DNA of 64,000 nt, from NCBI RefSeq assembly GCF_030463535.1, contig NC_132881.1, forward strand, positions 40,273,973 to 40,337,972, given 5' to 3'. The notes under the pieces are model-generated. The model was given only the letters and a program-made list of their open reading frames with translations, searched no databases and was not told the DNA's origin. This document shows positions 26,301 through 39,473 of the stretch, piece after piece; positions within the stretch are counted from its first letter, which is position 1, and each line of letters starts with the position of its first letter. Both the position numbers and the translations under genes were made by a program. Origin of the DNA: Salminus brasiliensis. Lineage: Eukaryota > Chordata > Actinopteri > Characiformes > Bryconidae.

Positions 26301-29173
26301 GCAAACCAAATAGACCTTGATTATAAATGAAGATGGCCAGCGGAAAAGATGTGACTTTGAAAGAAAGAGGGGTTAATACTTGGGCACTGATGGCAGAAGC
26401 TTTTTGGCCAACGACTCGTATTGGTGTAGTGTGGTGGGCTTGTCTGGCCAGGGAATCAAACCATACTCTGCCACAGGAAGGATGGTGATGATACTCAGTA
26501 CAGTACACCAACTGCACTTCAGTCACAAAGACAGCTGAACTGATCAGTGTTTCAATAGGTATAGTGACTAAGATGGCATCTGCATTTAGAACTACTGGAA
26601 AGACATCAGTAAACAGGGTTAAAAAACCATGTCCAAAAGCACACATTCATTGATTATGATGCTCTTTTTTTTATTAGTAAGAAATAAAAGGAAAACAGAA
26701 GAGTAACTGTCTTAAGAATTCGTAAGAAATGATTTCTATCCTGATGGAAGTGGTCTCTTCCAGCATGAGGATGCTTCCTTCCACCGTGCATGAGTGGGTC
26801 ATCAAGTCTCAATCGAGTAGACTTTGGACCAGCGTGTGAAACAATGCTCTCCACCACCACCACCACCATCACACCTACTGTGGGAATACCTATTGGAAAG
26901 ATTATGCTCCATTCCTACAGCACAGTTCCAGAGACTTGTAAAATCCATGTCAAGGTGTGTAGAAGCTGTTTTGGCAGTTCTTGGAGGCCCAGCACCTTAC
27001 TACGATAGTTTAGGTCAGTTTCCTAGCAAGGGATTAATCTTAGTCATGGACTACACAGCATTCTGAACGAGTAGCTATGAATCTCGTTTGTTGTGATTGA
27101 TTCATTCTTGTCATTCATTCATTCATGTCTATTTTTCTTACAGTGTCTGCCACTTCCAACTTCTCATCCATCTCCCAGAAATCTACAATGATGTAACCAC
27201 GACAGGCCCTCCACAGAAGACGCTCAAAGGCTGGGACTTTCCATGGATGGACCACGCCAGCGACAAAACTAGAAGAGAGCAGTTTCCACAACACTATTAG
27301 CATGAACCAAAGATTCATAGTGAAAGCCATATGACTAATCCATTTTCTGATGGATGAAGACCAGTCATATTTTCAGCAGCAGGTTCGTAAAGTTGGTTTT
27401 CCTCACCTCAGTCGAATATCTTGTCTGTTATCTAACAGAGCTGCAGTTTCTAGAGTAGAGGGTGGGCCCTAAAAAAGTGAAACATTGTATATGTAACTGG
27501 AGTAAAAGAATATTGCAGAATTAATGCATTGTGCAAAAAGGAGACCTCACCTGTGTCGCTGTGAACAAGTGGGCCTGGATCAAAACACCTCTGTACTGAC
27601 TAAGCTGGGTCAGCTGGTTCCGTAGACTGTCTCTATTCCTTGATACCTAGATTTCAGCATAAAATAAGGGTATTCACTCATAATGACAAATAATAATAAT
27701 ACTAATGAAATACATTTCATTGCGCAACAAAAGAATGAAGTCAGTGATTTCATTGCCAACCCTAAAGTACACTTGATGTACATCAGCCTCTCACCACTCA
27801 TCGTTCCTGTATGTAATTTTGTGATATAGGTATAGTGCTACTATACCTAGTAATACACTGGCAGTCAGAAAGAATTGCTTAAGTGTTGTCTTTCTAATGA
27901 AAACACAGACAAATGAGAGTCTATCAGTTTTGTGTCGCTCCATCCCTGGTGGTCGCCTCACATCTGCTTTGTCATATTTTCATGGTTGCATGGTCTGTTA
28001 GATGGTACTAACACAGGAAGGGATTTTGGGAGGAAAGATAGCCAAGGAGAGGATGTTGGTTCAGCAAGGAGTCTATACCCTAGCAGAAGTCTAGAGTAAG
28101 GTACAGCTGCAAGGCTGAAACCTCACCCTGACACACACTCCTACTGGAAGTTAGCGTTACGCGTTGTGAAGGATTAAGCTGACTCCTACACTCAGCAGCA
28201 TTCCCATTGGACCTGCCTCCTCACTGAAGATCCCAGGTAGTTACATTAATGCATCTACAATGTTTATAAACTATTTAGAGGTGGCCCACATTGTTGATGA
28301 GGTGTAGCAAGCTTACTACATCATATCTAATTTTATTTTACTGCTGCCCACAAGTTTTTTTATTTACCTACACATTCCCACAAGATCTCACCAGTGATTA
28401 AATCTGGTGATTGTTTTGCTATGACGTCACCTGAATTCCCATACTCTTCAACCCACTCCATGACCTGATTAGAAATCAAAACAGCTGCGAAACATCAGTG
28501 TAAAACTTCTGTAGATCTGAGCAATTCACTCGCACCTCTTTGAGCTCTCTGGCTAGCCTCTCGCTCTCCTCCTCAATTGCAAGAAGCTCCCTGGGTTGAG
28601 GAGCTGATGGTAGTGGACAGGGGAGGGGCAGAGACTCCCTCAATGAAGGAGAGAGGGATCTTATGACCTCCTGCTCCAGAAATGCTGACCAACGTGTGAA
28701 AGGAGAGAATAGAATGGAGGAAAAACGTAATGCAACAATGAACATGTCGATAAGTTTGATAACTTATTCTCAATAGTTTTAATAATGTAAACAGTGCTGT
28801 TATTGTCATAACTCACTGAAAGTTTTCTCCATCTCTTCACATCTCCTAACCTCTGAGACAAACTTTCTCTGGAATGCATTCACACTAGGATTCAACTGTG
28901 GAGGTGGGACAAAAATCAGAGTACAATAAAATGACATATTATGAATGAAATACAAAGAAAAGCAGAGAAGAGGCAAATGATTAAAGTGAATGTCTGTAAA
29001 GTCAGATAAAACGTTTCACTTCCAACAAGGCTCAGTGTTAGCTTTATTAAACTCACATCTCTGAATTCGACCAATCCTAGCTCTCCCAGCTCACTGACAC
29101 AATTGTAGGCAGATCCAGACTGGAGGAAGAGCTGTACCAGACACACCTCCTCACTGCGGAACAATGATCCCAT
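20321..29173 (-). CDS. tcirg1: V-type proton ATPase 116 kDa subunit a3 (TCIRG1-like), spliced
   Basis: Vo-sector a subunit, which forms the proton half-channels of the V-ATPase; a3 serves lysosomes and the osteoclast ruffled border (family knowledge). Exons in transcription order: 29173-29057, 28895-28817, 28684-28536, 27646-27551, 27468-27407, 27268-27142, 26212-26130, 26018-25925, 25828-25616, 25003-24853, 24414-24275, 24011-23854, 23728-23638, 23524-23406, 23263-23050, 22400-22293, 22195-22100, 22014-21894, 20695-20524, 20405-20321. The frame is continuous over 2,475 nt, giving 824 residues (human 830). The start [17 protein letters not shown] in ACTACCATGG is the a3 N-terminus. [33 protein letters not shown] and [15 protein letters not shown] are intact; R730 in the last is the essential channel arginine. 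The C-terminus ends [14 protein letters not shown]. The exon 24414-24275 uses a weak GTTTGT donor. A noncoding 5' exon is implied by an acceptor six bases before the ATG. Paralogue a or b is unresolved. Confidence 0.93.
20778..21118. mobile_element. Decayed Tc1-related dispersed repeat in a tcirg1 intron
   Basis: Contains CACCATGCCTAATGCCAGGTG-type sequence, TCTCTGAAATGGTGGAGCAC, GATGGTGATCACCAAACATC and ends GTCCCAATATTTTTGTCC then ATATAGTG, the common teleost terminal repeat. The same family recurs near 47.5, 59.0 and 59.55 kb. Confidence 0.6.
22612..22662. repeat. Short dispersed repeat (ACTTTATTGATCCC type)
   Basis: CAGAAATACTTTATTGATCC and the following AGAAGGGAAACTGCAG match a short sequence found very widely in teleost genomes, probably the 3' tail of a non-LTR element. 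It lies in a tcirg1 intron. Confidence 0.5.
26236..27045. mobile_element. Decayed transposon remnant in a tcirg1 intron
   Basis: The left end has CAGACTGGTGACAAATTAAA; the right half (about 26740-27030) reads like the 3' end of a known teleost Tc1/mariner-type repeat: AGTGGTCTCTTCCAGCATGA, ACAATGCTCTCCACCACCAC and TTCCAGAGACTTGTAAAATC. Frames are broken. The insertion sits between the exons at 26130-26212 and 27142-27268 and explains that intron's length. Confidence 0.6.
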
Positions 29174-29179
29174 GGTAGT

Positions 29180-31429
29180 CTAAAAATGTGAGTCCAATTA
29201 TGAGTAAAACTTAATTACAGATGAATCTTTAAACAGAGTATGATGCGTAAAAGCAGTGTATAAGAAGCTCCAGGCACATTTTAGCACAATGCTTGTTATT
29301 GTGTAAGTATATATTTATTAACCATTAACCAATATATAGTTTCACACTTATGCAAAAGTTTTAAGTAACTGCAAAAATGAAAACTTATGTGGACAGTTAG
29401 ATATTATTTGCTCAGTTAAACACAAATATTACACCAAATACATTTACATGAATAGAATAAACAGTGGTTTTAAAAACAGCACTGTGTTAGATCATTTCCA
29501 TCCCTCTTCTAGTGGCAGTCTGTTATCATTTGAAGACATCATCCAACAACTGATGTGATCAATTATTTATTTATTTTAAGTGCTGATGATGGAACTTATC
29601 ACCTGCTTTCGAAATATAAATAAAGCATAGGTAATCAAGAATGTCATATTTTTCTGTACCTAAATCTATGTATGTTATAATAGTGAAAATGGCTTTACAT
29701 ATTGTGTTAGACCATACTCTATACATGTACAAACTATGAGAAAAGTAAGGACACACACACAAAGCTCTTTGAGCAGACATGGAGCTGGATATTTTTGCAC
29801 AGGCATTCTCTGAATGTGGGCAGAAGCCAGAAGCAGATTAAAAAGGCCATCTTTCATGTGACAGTTTTTAGCTTCTAATTTAATAGAGAATTTGTGAAAG
29901 AGCAGGGGAAACACCCGGCTCCCGAGACAAAGACAGCAATGTAAGAAGGTCAGAACCTAAATGAGCATCATATGAGATGTGTACAGTTTGCATACCAGTG
30001 GTATTAGACTCACATTCATAGTGGAGCCACCTTGTAACAGTGTGGACTTTCTGGGTGAGTTTACAGTTATGGAAAGTGTCTTGAATCAGCATTCATGGGA
30101 GAGCTCAGCGAGGACATTACACTCCGTATAGTAACTACAAGCGAGGTATACTGTAATAACACTACAGAGTGAAGTCTTTGTTTGTACATGAATATTTTAC
30201 ACCTTCGTTAATAACATCTGCTAGGTGATCACATCTGTTTGGCACTTGCTCTATTAACGTCAGTCTCAAATTAATCTTCAACAAACCTACAACAGACATA
30301 TATCCTGCCTTTTTCAGTTAATATCTGCCTTTTGTCTTTACTTGTAGCATTGTTAGATTTGTGTAGCACTGCATCCAGAACAGTGTCCTGCTTTTACTGA
30401 TTGTACAACGTATGTCAAATTCACATAGGTGAACTTAGTGCAGTTCTTGTTGTATATCTTATTTGAATAACCTTTCAATAATGCAATGGAAATAGATCAA
30501 ATAATAAACCCTTACAAACTGAAGTCTACCTTTTAAAGCCAGCTTGTATTTCTTATGAAACATTTCCAGCTATATCTGACAAGGTATTGCAATATAAATA
30601 ATACGTTTAAATATCTAGATATACTAAAATATATCCATATATTTTTCCATAAGGGATTTAATGCTGTTAAATAAACCATAAAAGGGAGCAGACATCCCTC
30701 ACAGAGAGCTGCTGGGGTTGCTTTTTTAATTTGTCATTTGTTCCAGTAACATCCAGTAAGAGAAAACTAGAAGAAGCTCATTATTTTTAACAATAATAAT
30801 GAGAACTTTTTTTTTTTTAACTCTGTATTTCTAACCAGTTTTCTGGTTAAACTGAAAGTCTTAACCCTTGTTATGCGGGGCTGCCAACTCTCACGTCCTG
30901 GACTCACGCAGGTGGCTCAGGTCTCACGCCACACTCGTCATTTCTCACGCATTTTACCGGCCTTAGCTTTAAGTTTACACGACATATAAGAACAGGGTTG
31001 AGTTCATTCACAGCAAACACACAGATTAATGGCTTACAGTGACCAATCTCTCACAAAACCTAAGCTAGGAAAGTTAGCTAAAGAATAAGGAAGCTTTTCT
31101 CACACTGACTCATCACCATACTGATGCCTTGACAGTCATATGGCCCGTTTTTGCAGGGCTTTGCAGGTATAAGCTGCTCTAATGTCGCTGCTCGAGTGTT
31201 TTGGGGGCATTATTTAGCTAGTTATCTGTGCAGAATTGCTCATAGTTCAGAAACTGCGCAGAAACGTGCAGCTGATGTAAATAAAGGCGCCAGTTATACA
31301 TTACCGGACGATGCTCCTCCCGGATGTAGCTATCTAACAGTTTATCACAAACGGTCCCAAAATCATCAGGTCACGTCTTCTGCCTAATTCGAGTAAACAA
31401 GCCCATAATAACAGAGCAGTGAAGTGAAC
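29180..31429. other. Region upstream of tcirg1 coding exons, no gene seen
   Basis: AT-rich and without credible coding exons. If the CCAAT cluster at 31.5 kb is the tcirg1 promoter, this is its first intron plus a noncoding exon; the donor of that exon could not be placed. Confidence 0.5.
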
Positions 31430-31660
31430 ACAGGGTCTAAGCTCAGCTCCACTGAAGCTCCGCTGCTGCAACGCGTTGTTATTGTTTTCCCGACCCGTTT
31501 CTGAACAGGCCCGCTGTCGTGCGCTATGATTGGCTGGAGGTCCAAGAACCCCGCCCACCGATCGCAGTACTAGCCAATCCTTGCGCAAGACGGGAGGCGA
31601 GATAAGCCAATCACCGGAGTGGAGGGCGGGGTGTTTGTGTAAAGACGGGTGTTACGAAAA
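31430..31660. promoter_or_regulatory. CCAAT/GC-box cluster, candidate promoter
   Basis: A locally GC- and CpG-rich island in AT-rich surroundings. It contains an inverted CCAAT (31529-31533), two direct CCAAT boxes (31574-31578, 31607-31611) and GC boxes CCCCGCCC (31549-31556) and GGGCGGGG (31624-31631) within about 100 bp. It is the best promoter candidate upstream of tcirg1; transcription in the other direction is also possible. Confidence 0.5.
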
Positions 31661-34600
31661 TAACGTCGCTTTCTGCTGTAAGCCTTCATCATCATCCTCC
31701 TCCTCGATCACGTTACTTCACTTAGACCCATGTGACGCGCCAGCTGACCAAACCTGCAGCAAAAACGCCAACAAACAAACAAACTAACAAAAATACACTG
31801 AAATCTGATAACAAGTAATGCTAGATCTAATGTTATTCTTAACACATATTACTGAGCACATACTAATTATTCAGTTCCCACTACTTATTCTTTAAGTAAT
31901 AAATAATTATTCTGTATCTACTAATTATCTAGTACCTAATAATTATTCTATAAGTGTTAATTAATCATTCTACTATGAAACTATGTAATGTCAAGGAGTA
32001 GAAGAAGCCTATGTGGCCACATTCAGGCCTTGTTGAAAGGGTAAAACTAGTGTGACCCCCCTTTTTCCTTTTTTGGGGTCCATAAAGAGAAAAAGAGAGA
32101 GCAGGAGATAATTGACTGCCGCCTAAAATACGCCTAACACAACTGTAAATCCATAAAAATATACGCAAACATTTTTGCCACTTTACAGGACAATAAAAAA
32201 GCTAGCAACTTTCAGTGGTCAGTATAAAAATATTTTATTTCCATTTTGTCATTTTTGAGCATTTCTACAATATAAAGATCAACTGCCAGACTCAAATGAA
32301 ATGTAAAAATGAAAGATAAATAAATAAAAAAAATAAACAACACATATACCAGGCTTTAGGACAGCAATAAAATCATCCACAGGACCATGTGGACCAGTGT
32401 CACACACAGTTATAACCTGTCACACACACCAGAAGGACTGAAACGTGTCCAGTGAAAGTTTGAAATAGGGTTTATTTTGCTTTTGTAATTTTTAGATTGT
32501 CAAAGAAACTAGAAAACATAAAGGAGATGACTGTATAGGTATTTTCTAAGGCTATTTATTGGACTTATAGTATATAAACATTAACTAATGTTGATGCATG
32601 TTTTAAGGTATTTTTGGTCCCTCCCATTCTCACACATAGACATTGGTTCTACAACGTAGGTCTACTTAAAGTCCCCCTGGCCCCCTGGATCCTAACCAAG
32701 ATATGTCCATTTTAAAAAAAACAACAACAACAAAATATGGTCAGCCTAGATAAAAAAACGTAGGAAAGTTAATTAACCTCATTGACTTATTTAAAAACAA
32801 TGACCGCTGAATATAACGCCTCTTACAGAAAAAGTGACCAGCCCCCCAAACTATTTAGTTTTACATTGCATTACAGGATTATATAATACATTTCTCCTAT
32901 AAAACAGCTATTTGTAAAGCAACAACAAAAGTTTTGGGTCAGTGGCTTTATCTTGAAGCAGTTCAAATGTGTATGGAAGGTGAGGTATGCTTAATACAGC
33001 AAGATGTTTGTGACTGCAAGAGCTGCAACGTCAACTCTAGGTGGCAGTGTGTCACACAGAAGCTCAGTAATTCCTATCTGGTCAGTGACCCCTATGTGTT
33101 GCCCTGCAGCCTGTCATCACAATGAAAGATTAGATATCAGAGAAAGAATAAAGGAAGGTGGAGTATGTGAGAGGAGTAGAGAATAGAATTGGGGATACTC
33201 ACCGCAATGAGGAATTGCATGTGGGACAACCAGTATGGTCAACCAGATGGCCAGCACCTGTGTAGAAGTTGGTAGATCATCTGTTTTTAATTAGGCCTAC
33301 AGTATGCAAATAAATACACTGTCCCTTTGTGAGGCCCAGCAGTATGGTAGAGAATATCAACAGCACAAAAGCATGCCAAACACCAGAGGGCTTGAACCAT
33401 GGAAAGGTACAGTCTTGGGGAAGTAAACATGACATCTTAAAAGGCCTGAGAATACAGTGGAGCTCAGTTAAGTCCATTGTAAAGACATGTCAAATATATG
33501 AAATCAAGGTAGATGTTTCAAAGCTGTGGTAGAAGATCTTACAGTCTGATACAGTCAGACAGACGTGGGAACATCTGACTTGATTACTAAACCTTACAAA
33601 TCTGACAATGCACATCAGTCAAACAGCATTCCCGCTGGTGGCAGCATTATGTTAGTGGGATGCCAATCTGGACAGGACTGATGGTCTAATGAAGTTTCAA
33701 CTGGAGAGGATGTTCCCCTTTCAACAGGACAAAATAAAATGTACGTCCTTCATTTGTCTTGACCTTAAACTGGACATCTGTGGCAACACCTCCACTCTCC
33801 ACTGGAGAACTTTGGCAAAGAGATGTAGGCAGGACATCTGTGATATTAGAAAGAATTAATAGAGACCTATATAATTAAAAATCGATTTTTCTTTATTTAG
33901 TGGCTTGTGTTTCTTTTTTTGGTTCTGTCACGTTTATTGTACTGTGACTTGCAGAAAGGTGGACTGCAAATGAAGAATACTTGACTTCAAAAAGCTAGGT
34001 AACCCCATAGGCCACAATAATGTAAATAGCCCTTGACTGAGAGGGAAGCATAGCAGGTAAAAAAAAAATAATAATAATAAAAAAAATATATATTTCTATT
34101 AATCCCAGTACCTGAATTAATCAACAACCAGACTACTGGGCTACTTTAGACCATATACCAGCAGTCCATATTACAAGGGTTTGGCTTAACCGCTGGGATG
34201 TTAGAAAGTTATATAAATATTACACAGACAACACAGAATATGTCTAATGTACCTAACATAGCCCACATGAATTAAAGACATCTCCAGACTATTTTAATGT
34301 GACAAATTACAGGAACATGAGGAGAGGAGGGCATCCAAAGAAGAATATATATATATTTGTTTTTTTACTAATAATACAATATTTCACATTTTAAGATATA
34401 AAAACTTTCAGAGTTTATTCAGAGTGATGCCCATATGCCTGTCCAGAGATAAGATTATGAATTATAATTACGATATTACAGATTGAGTCCCTGTAGAGCA
34501 CTGCTGTAAATGATGTATTATATTGTGCAGGCTTGGAAACACATAAATACCATAACATACTATAATGGTCATCTACTAATGAGTTATCTCTCATTTCTGG

Positions 34601-36099
34601 ATATGAGCAGTACACGCAGTTGCTTATGGCCTCTGACCTACACCTCTGTTAATATTAGCAGAATAATATCTTATGTTACTAATTAATGACTTCTCTTCCA
34701 AAAAGAACCAATATAGCCACCTATGTGGCTCCATCTCAGTAAGTATGACCAGCAAGGCCAGATGAGCTGATTAGCTTTCATTATAATTCACTGTAATCTT
34801 AAATTTCGCTGAGCTCTTCAAAGAACATTAACCTTTATCTTTATCCAGTGCCTGAAAGTCCCTGTAGTTACTATAATAAGCCTTTTTTCATTAAGGAGTT
34901 AAAAAAGTCTCCAAATTTCCATATTGGACATTCCTTTAGCTCCTACATGCTCTATGAACTTGCCTAAGCGTGAACTATATAGCAGCAAGGTCGTATCACT
35001 TCTTTTGTCATGTCTAGCTCTTTTGGTCTCACAAACAGAACAGGTTCTGTTTCATATGTCTTAGTCATACTAAATGGAGTTGCTGGACATGAATGGGTTA
35101 AACCCTGGTAGAGGAGAAGGAGGAGGAGCAGGAATGGTCTGTAGGTAATGGGGCCTTGTGTTAGTCCCATCCCCAGGCAGCTACAGATAACAAAAGAATC
35201 ACATCTTTGAAATATTTTGAGTACTTTCAGACACCATGGCAGTACAGAGACATTACTGAAGACAGTTATGGCCCTCTGACCACAACAATGCTGTCAGGGG
35301 GTTCAGTTATCCATCAACATGGCATTAGATTTCACTTCCACTGACTCACAATGGCATGTATCAGCCACACCAGATGATACATCCCACCTAATGTGATTAT
35401 AGGACATCCATCAAAGGCCATTAATGACTGCATTAGTAAGGTTGTCAGTTGAAACTCAGTTGAGACACCGAGCAAGATTTCCATTTGATATTAAAGCTTG
35501 ATGTGTCTTCTGCTGCATTATTGGCTATGAAAAAAAAACAGATTAGCACTACTGACATTAATCTCTTATTGGAAGCACATACAGATAACATTACAGTCTT
35601 ATGCATTCCATAAAATTGCTTGGCTAAGTCATACACCAGTCAGCCATAACATTAAATTTGCTTGCTTAAAGAATACTTTGAAAACCCCATTTTCCACTCG
35701 ATTTGGAAGGCAAATTAGCCAGCCTCCTTCATGTGAACTCTCCTATCACAAGCAATGACCCCAACACCATTTAAGAGAAGACTGCCGCATGTCTCCTGCA
35801 GCACATGTGAAGCCAGTCATCACCTCTTTTTGAACTCCCGCTGATGCAGCATCGCTAGAATACCAGTGCACTTTAAGGAAAGTAAGGCTCTACAGCTCTG
35901 ATACAACAGCTAACAGATGCCTGTGCTGACATCAAACCACCCCTAAGATATTGTGCTCTCTCAGATTCCGGCAGCTGATGGCAAACAGCATGAACCAAAG
36001 CAAACCAAATGTGACAGTGGCAAGGAAAAACTCCCTTAAAGCTGGAGGAAGAAACCAAGACTAAGAAGGGGGGGGGGGGGGGGGGGTGGTAACACTATG
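31661..36099. other. Intergenic, decayed repeats, no gene supported
   Basis: AT-rich. A stretch near 32596-32700 resembles 42449-42600 (shared GTCCCTCC and TTCTACAAC-type blocks), suggesting an unnamed dispersed repeat. Near 33620-33720, GGTGGCAGCATTATGTTAGT resembles a decayed Tc1 transposase segment. A short frame at 34964-35170 (-) starts with a leucine-rich signal-like peptide but has no partner exons. A G homopolymer lies at 36068-36086. Confidence 0.5.
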
Positions 36100-36520
36100 C
36101 ATGTACCCCTTCATGCCCCAAAACAGCCCTGACCCATTAGGGCATGGACTTCACAAGCCCTCTACAAGAAGGTGTGCTCTGGTCTCTAGCACAGAGACAT
36201 TAGCAGCAGATCAATGACATTAGCAGCGGCCACCTGTTGTCCCTTCTTGGACCACTTTTGGTAGGTACTGAACACTGCATACTGGGAATATCCATCAAGA
36301 CCTGCCAGATGTTTAGGAGGTGCTCTGACACAGTCATCTAGCCATCACAATTAGTCTTTTTTCAAAGGGACTCAGATTCTAATGCTTTTTTTGTGTTTTT
36401 AACACAAACTTCAAAAACTGACTGTTCACTTGCTGCCTAATCCCTCCCTTGACAGGTGCATGGTAATCAATGTTCTTTACCTGGCAGTGATTATAATGTC
36501 ATGACTGATCTGTGTACACT
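36100..36520. mobile_element. Internally deleted Tc1-like transposon remnant
   Basis: Blocks such as AACAGCCCTGACCCATTAGG, GGACCACTTTTGGTAGGTAC and GACACAGTCATCTAGCCATC, and an end reading TATAATGTCATGACTGATCT, match a teleost Tc1 family whose tips read GATCAGCCATAACATTAAAA. A matching left tip (CAGCCATAACATTAAA) lies near 35640-35656, so the whole remnant may span 35.63-36.52 kb with unrelated or highly decayed DNA inside. Confidence 0.65.
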
Positions 36521-37535
36521 CCACACATGACTGAACTGCACTGCACTGAATTAAATCAATGTTTTGTTTCCCAGAGGAGCAAATAATATAATATAATAAT
36601 TCATAATAATTCAACATTAATAACATCAAGATGCAAGTCTTACAGTCACGTCATAAAGTTTGTGCTGTCCTGGTGAGATGACTGACGCTTTCTGGGGTTT
36701 TCTAATTGAAAAACACACCCCCTGGTTTGTTTAACACAGTGCCCTGAATGGTTATGGCACATTTTATATGCTCTGTTGTATTTCCAATATCTCAGCTGGA
36801 ACTTTTTGGTTAGTAGAATGTTCTCGTCTTCATGGTAGTCCTCAATGTTTCGACTTTTGGTTCTTAGAACATTAAAACTGTCGAGTTTTCTGGAAGTTCC
36901 TGTAATCACCAAGCTTTCATGCATACATTAGCACATGTACATGCACGGATTTGTATATTTTTGTATTTATTGTATTTATTGTCTTTGTACTTACTGTCTA
37001 TGCTAGCTGGCTTGTGTTTTGTCTATATTTACCAACTGTTGTATCCTGTCCTACCTATTCTGCCCTGGAGACTGCCCAGAGCCTAACAGTGTTTGGTTGT
37101 ACTGTACAACCCTGTTTTACTATAATGGCAATAAAGCAGTATTAAATTAAATAGAGTTTTTATTTATTTATTTATTTGTTTGTTTGTTTTATGTTTGGTT
37201 GTTTATTCTCACAGTTGAATATGAATTTTCACATTTGGTTGGCATATTTTGAAAAGCAATCATTTGAACATTTTTATTATCAGTGTAAATTCAGAAAATA
37301 TTTAATTCCATGTTTAATTAAATGCTATACATTACATTACAATAATTACAATACATGAATTAAATATTATTTATCAATGTGATATCACTGTGATTATCTA
37401 TCAGTTTGATCAGTGTTATTATTGTACTGTATTGTATTTATTGTGGTTTTAAATTTGGGAAAGCTTCTTCAAATGTTTCCATAATGTTATTTTTCTGGGA
37501 ATAATGTGTGAGAAAGTTCAAATAATGCTGTGATA

Positions 37536-37605
37536 CAATCAGAACCAGAACCAGGTTTATTGGCCAAGTACGTTCACACACACAAGGAATGTGTTCAGGC
37601 TGTTA
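37536..37605. repeat. Short dispersed repeat (GTTTATTGGCCAAGTA type)
   Basis: CAGGTTTATTGGCCAAGTAC followed by an ACACACAAGGAATGTG-type stretch is a widely dispersed teleost repeat tail, probably derived from a non-LTR element. Confidence 0.5.
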
Positions 37606-39329
37606 GGGACTCTCTAGTGTTAACAATATACAGCTACATATCATTTACAGACAATACACAATACACAGAGAACAATAGTGTGCACAGTATACAAACCAGT
37701 ATTATTCTGTCACACATTTTCAAAACGTTCCTGGAACATAATTTCTGTAATGTTACAGACTAACCTGTTTAACACCTTTTTTTTTTAATTGCTGAATGTT
37801 CCTATCATGTTCTCTGCTGGCTGGGATGTTGTATTTAGTAAATCAATAGAAATAGTGCTCTGAAACTCGCAGAGTTTAAGCTTGTTTCCTGTAGACGGTT
37901 TGCAACTTGTTTTCAAGACAAATCAGTGAAATCATTTGAACAGGGTCAAATCTCTTACAGATGTCTACAGCTCCTGGAGAATGGACGTTGATCAGGGCAG
38001 TGATAACAATGACATAGGGCAAACAATTCCAAGACAGAGTGGACATGGGAGGTCAAGCATAGTAAGGAAATGAAGCCACTGATTTCGCAGCACAAATGAA
38101 AATAGTCCCCCTTGATAAAAAGAGAAGATATAGATCATGGCTTTTTATAAGGACCTATGGGAGAACTGAGGCTGCCCCTTTTTCTAGGATGGGGACAGTG
38201 TAGTGTTTACTACTCAGCAGGCGGGGTGGGGTGCTGCAGTGCTGCTACCCTGATGATCACTTCCTTTTTTTGTTGCAAGACATGTTGTTGTTACTGTTGT
38301 TAGAATTGCTACAGGAGACAGGATTTGCACCAAGGTCACCAGAGCTTGTGACAGGGCAGGTTCTTCCAGTTGCTTAAATGAACTTTACCGTTGTTCTGAT
38401 CCCTCTTCTGCAGGGCTGTAAGGCTCCAGCCAGCCAACGAAGACAAGCGCGTGCCATTGAAAGAATGAACTTCAGGCGCGGGGGCGGGGGCGAGACTGCG
38501 CGAGAGAGGGTTCCTGTCAGTGCGGTTGAACACAATTAATAAATAAATACTTTCACAATTTTAATATTGGAAAGGATTTAAACCGAAGCTTTAAAGCTGC
38601 CTGATTAAAACCTGCGCGCTTCAAACAGCTGAAGTTATAAAGTCAGGAGGCTGTACTGAACACAGTGGGTAGAAAGTACATGTTTCAGAGTAAAAGTACA
38701 AATTAAAAATAAAAAAAAAAGTAAAAAGTAAAGATCTACACTGTAAACACTTGTATGGCGTTTTCTTTTTAAATAATTGTTCACAAAACCTTGTAAAATT
38801 ACAGAAGTTTTCTGTAAATGAACAACCCAGCTGTTATATTATATTATATTATTAAATTATATGTATTTCTTATTTTTTACGAACGAAAACTATATTATTT
38901 ATACAGCACTTCTGATATCTGCTTTCTGTTTTTTTCCATATTCATAATTTAAGTCTTTTTCTTTATAATTTTTGAGTAAATGTTATTAGTTTTATATTTA
39001 TGTGCACACTGTAAAAACGGCCTGTAAAGTCAAGTATCCTCATTGAAATTTAATGGAAAAACGAAATATTTACAGGCATTTTATATGTCGTTTTTACGTT
39101 TTTACAGATTTGTATTTTTTTAATTGAACACCTTCAGAAAAGTGGCAGTGCTGGAGGCAAATACCTCTTTCCCATTGGCTCCTGGCAGCATTATTTACAT
39201 ACAGTAAATATCGTGAGTGTCAGAGAAGCTGTTAGACTCAGGTCTCTACAGGTTGTCCAGTTGAAGCTACAGAGGTAGTGAACACGGCCTCTGAATTGCC
39301 TGTAAATTAACATAAGATGTTTATTGGAC
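37606..39329. other. Intergenic, small GC-rich island near 38.4-38.5 kb
   Basis: No gene is supported. A short GC-rich island with GGGGGCGGGGGCG and several CpGs lies near 38470-38510; it could be regulatory but is not tied to any exon I can find. Confidence 0.45.
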
Positions 39330-39473
39330 AGATTTGTTCAGCCAGTCCTCGTCTAGGGGCGGGGTTTGTTGATGCGGGTGGGCGTGGCGTGGGGGATAGG
39401 TGTTAGGATAAGCGCTCGAAGTAAAGCTTTCTGCACGGAATTAGGGATTCCTGCCCGCTGCTGGTGAGTCCTC
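39330..39473 (+). promoter_or_regulatory. Promoter/noncoding first exon of Ig-like gene copy A
   Basis: This block (CAGCCAGTCCTCGTCTAGGG through CTGCTG, then donor GTGAGTCC at 39474) is repeated upstream of copy B at 53165-53339 with the same donor context. Conservation of both the block and the donor suggests a shared promoter and 5' UTR exon, about 1.5 kb before the ATG exon. The transcription start is unknown. Confidence 0.55.

Noticed and set aside
26790..27066. Open frames between tcirg1 exons
   Set aside because: They belong to a decayed transposon remnant, not to the host gene.
28476..28535. Extension of a tcirg1 exon reading [14 protein letters not shown]
   Set aside because: Intron read-through: a GTGCGA donor at 28535 and the next exon ([12 protein letters not shown]) restore the family sequence.
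33203..33477. Exon-like minus-strand pieces encoding hydrophobic segments (VLAIWLTILVVPHA; WHAFVLLIFSTILLGL)
   Set aside because: Splice-like borders exist, but the pieces cannot be joined in frame and no further exons follow.
38336..38533. GC-rich minus-strand frame near 38.4 kb
   Set aside because: No homology, no partner exons; the base composition alone keeps it open.
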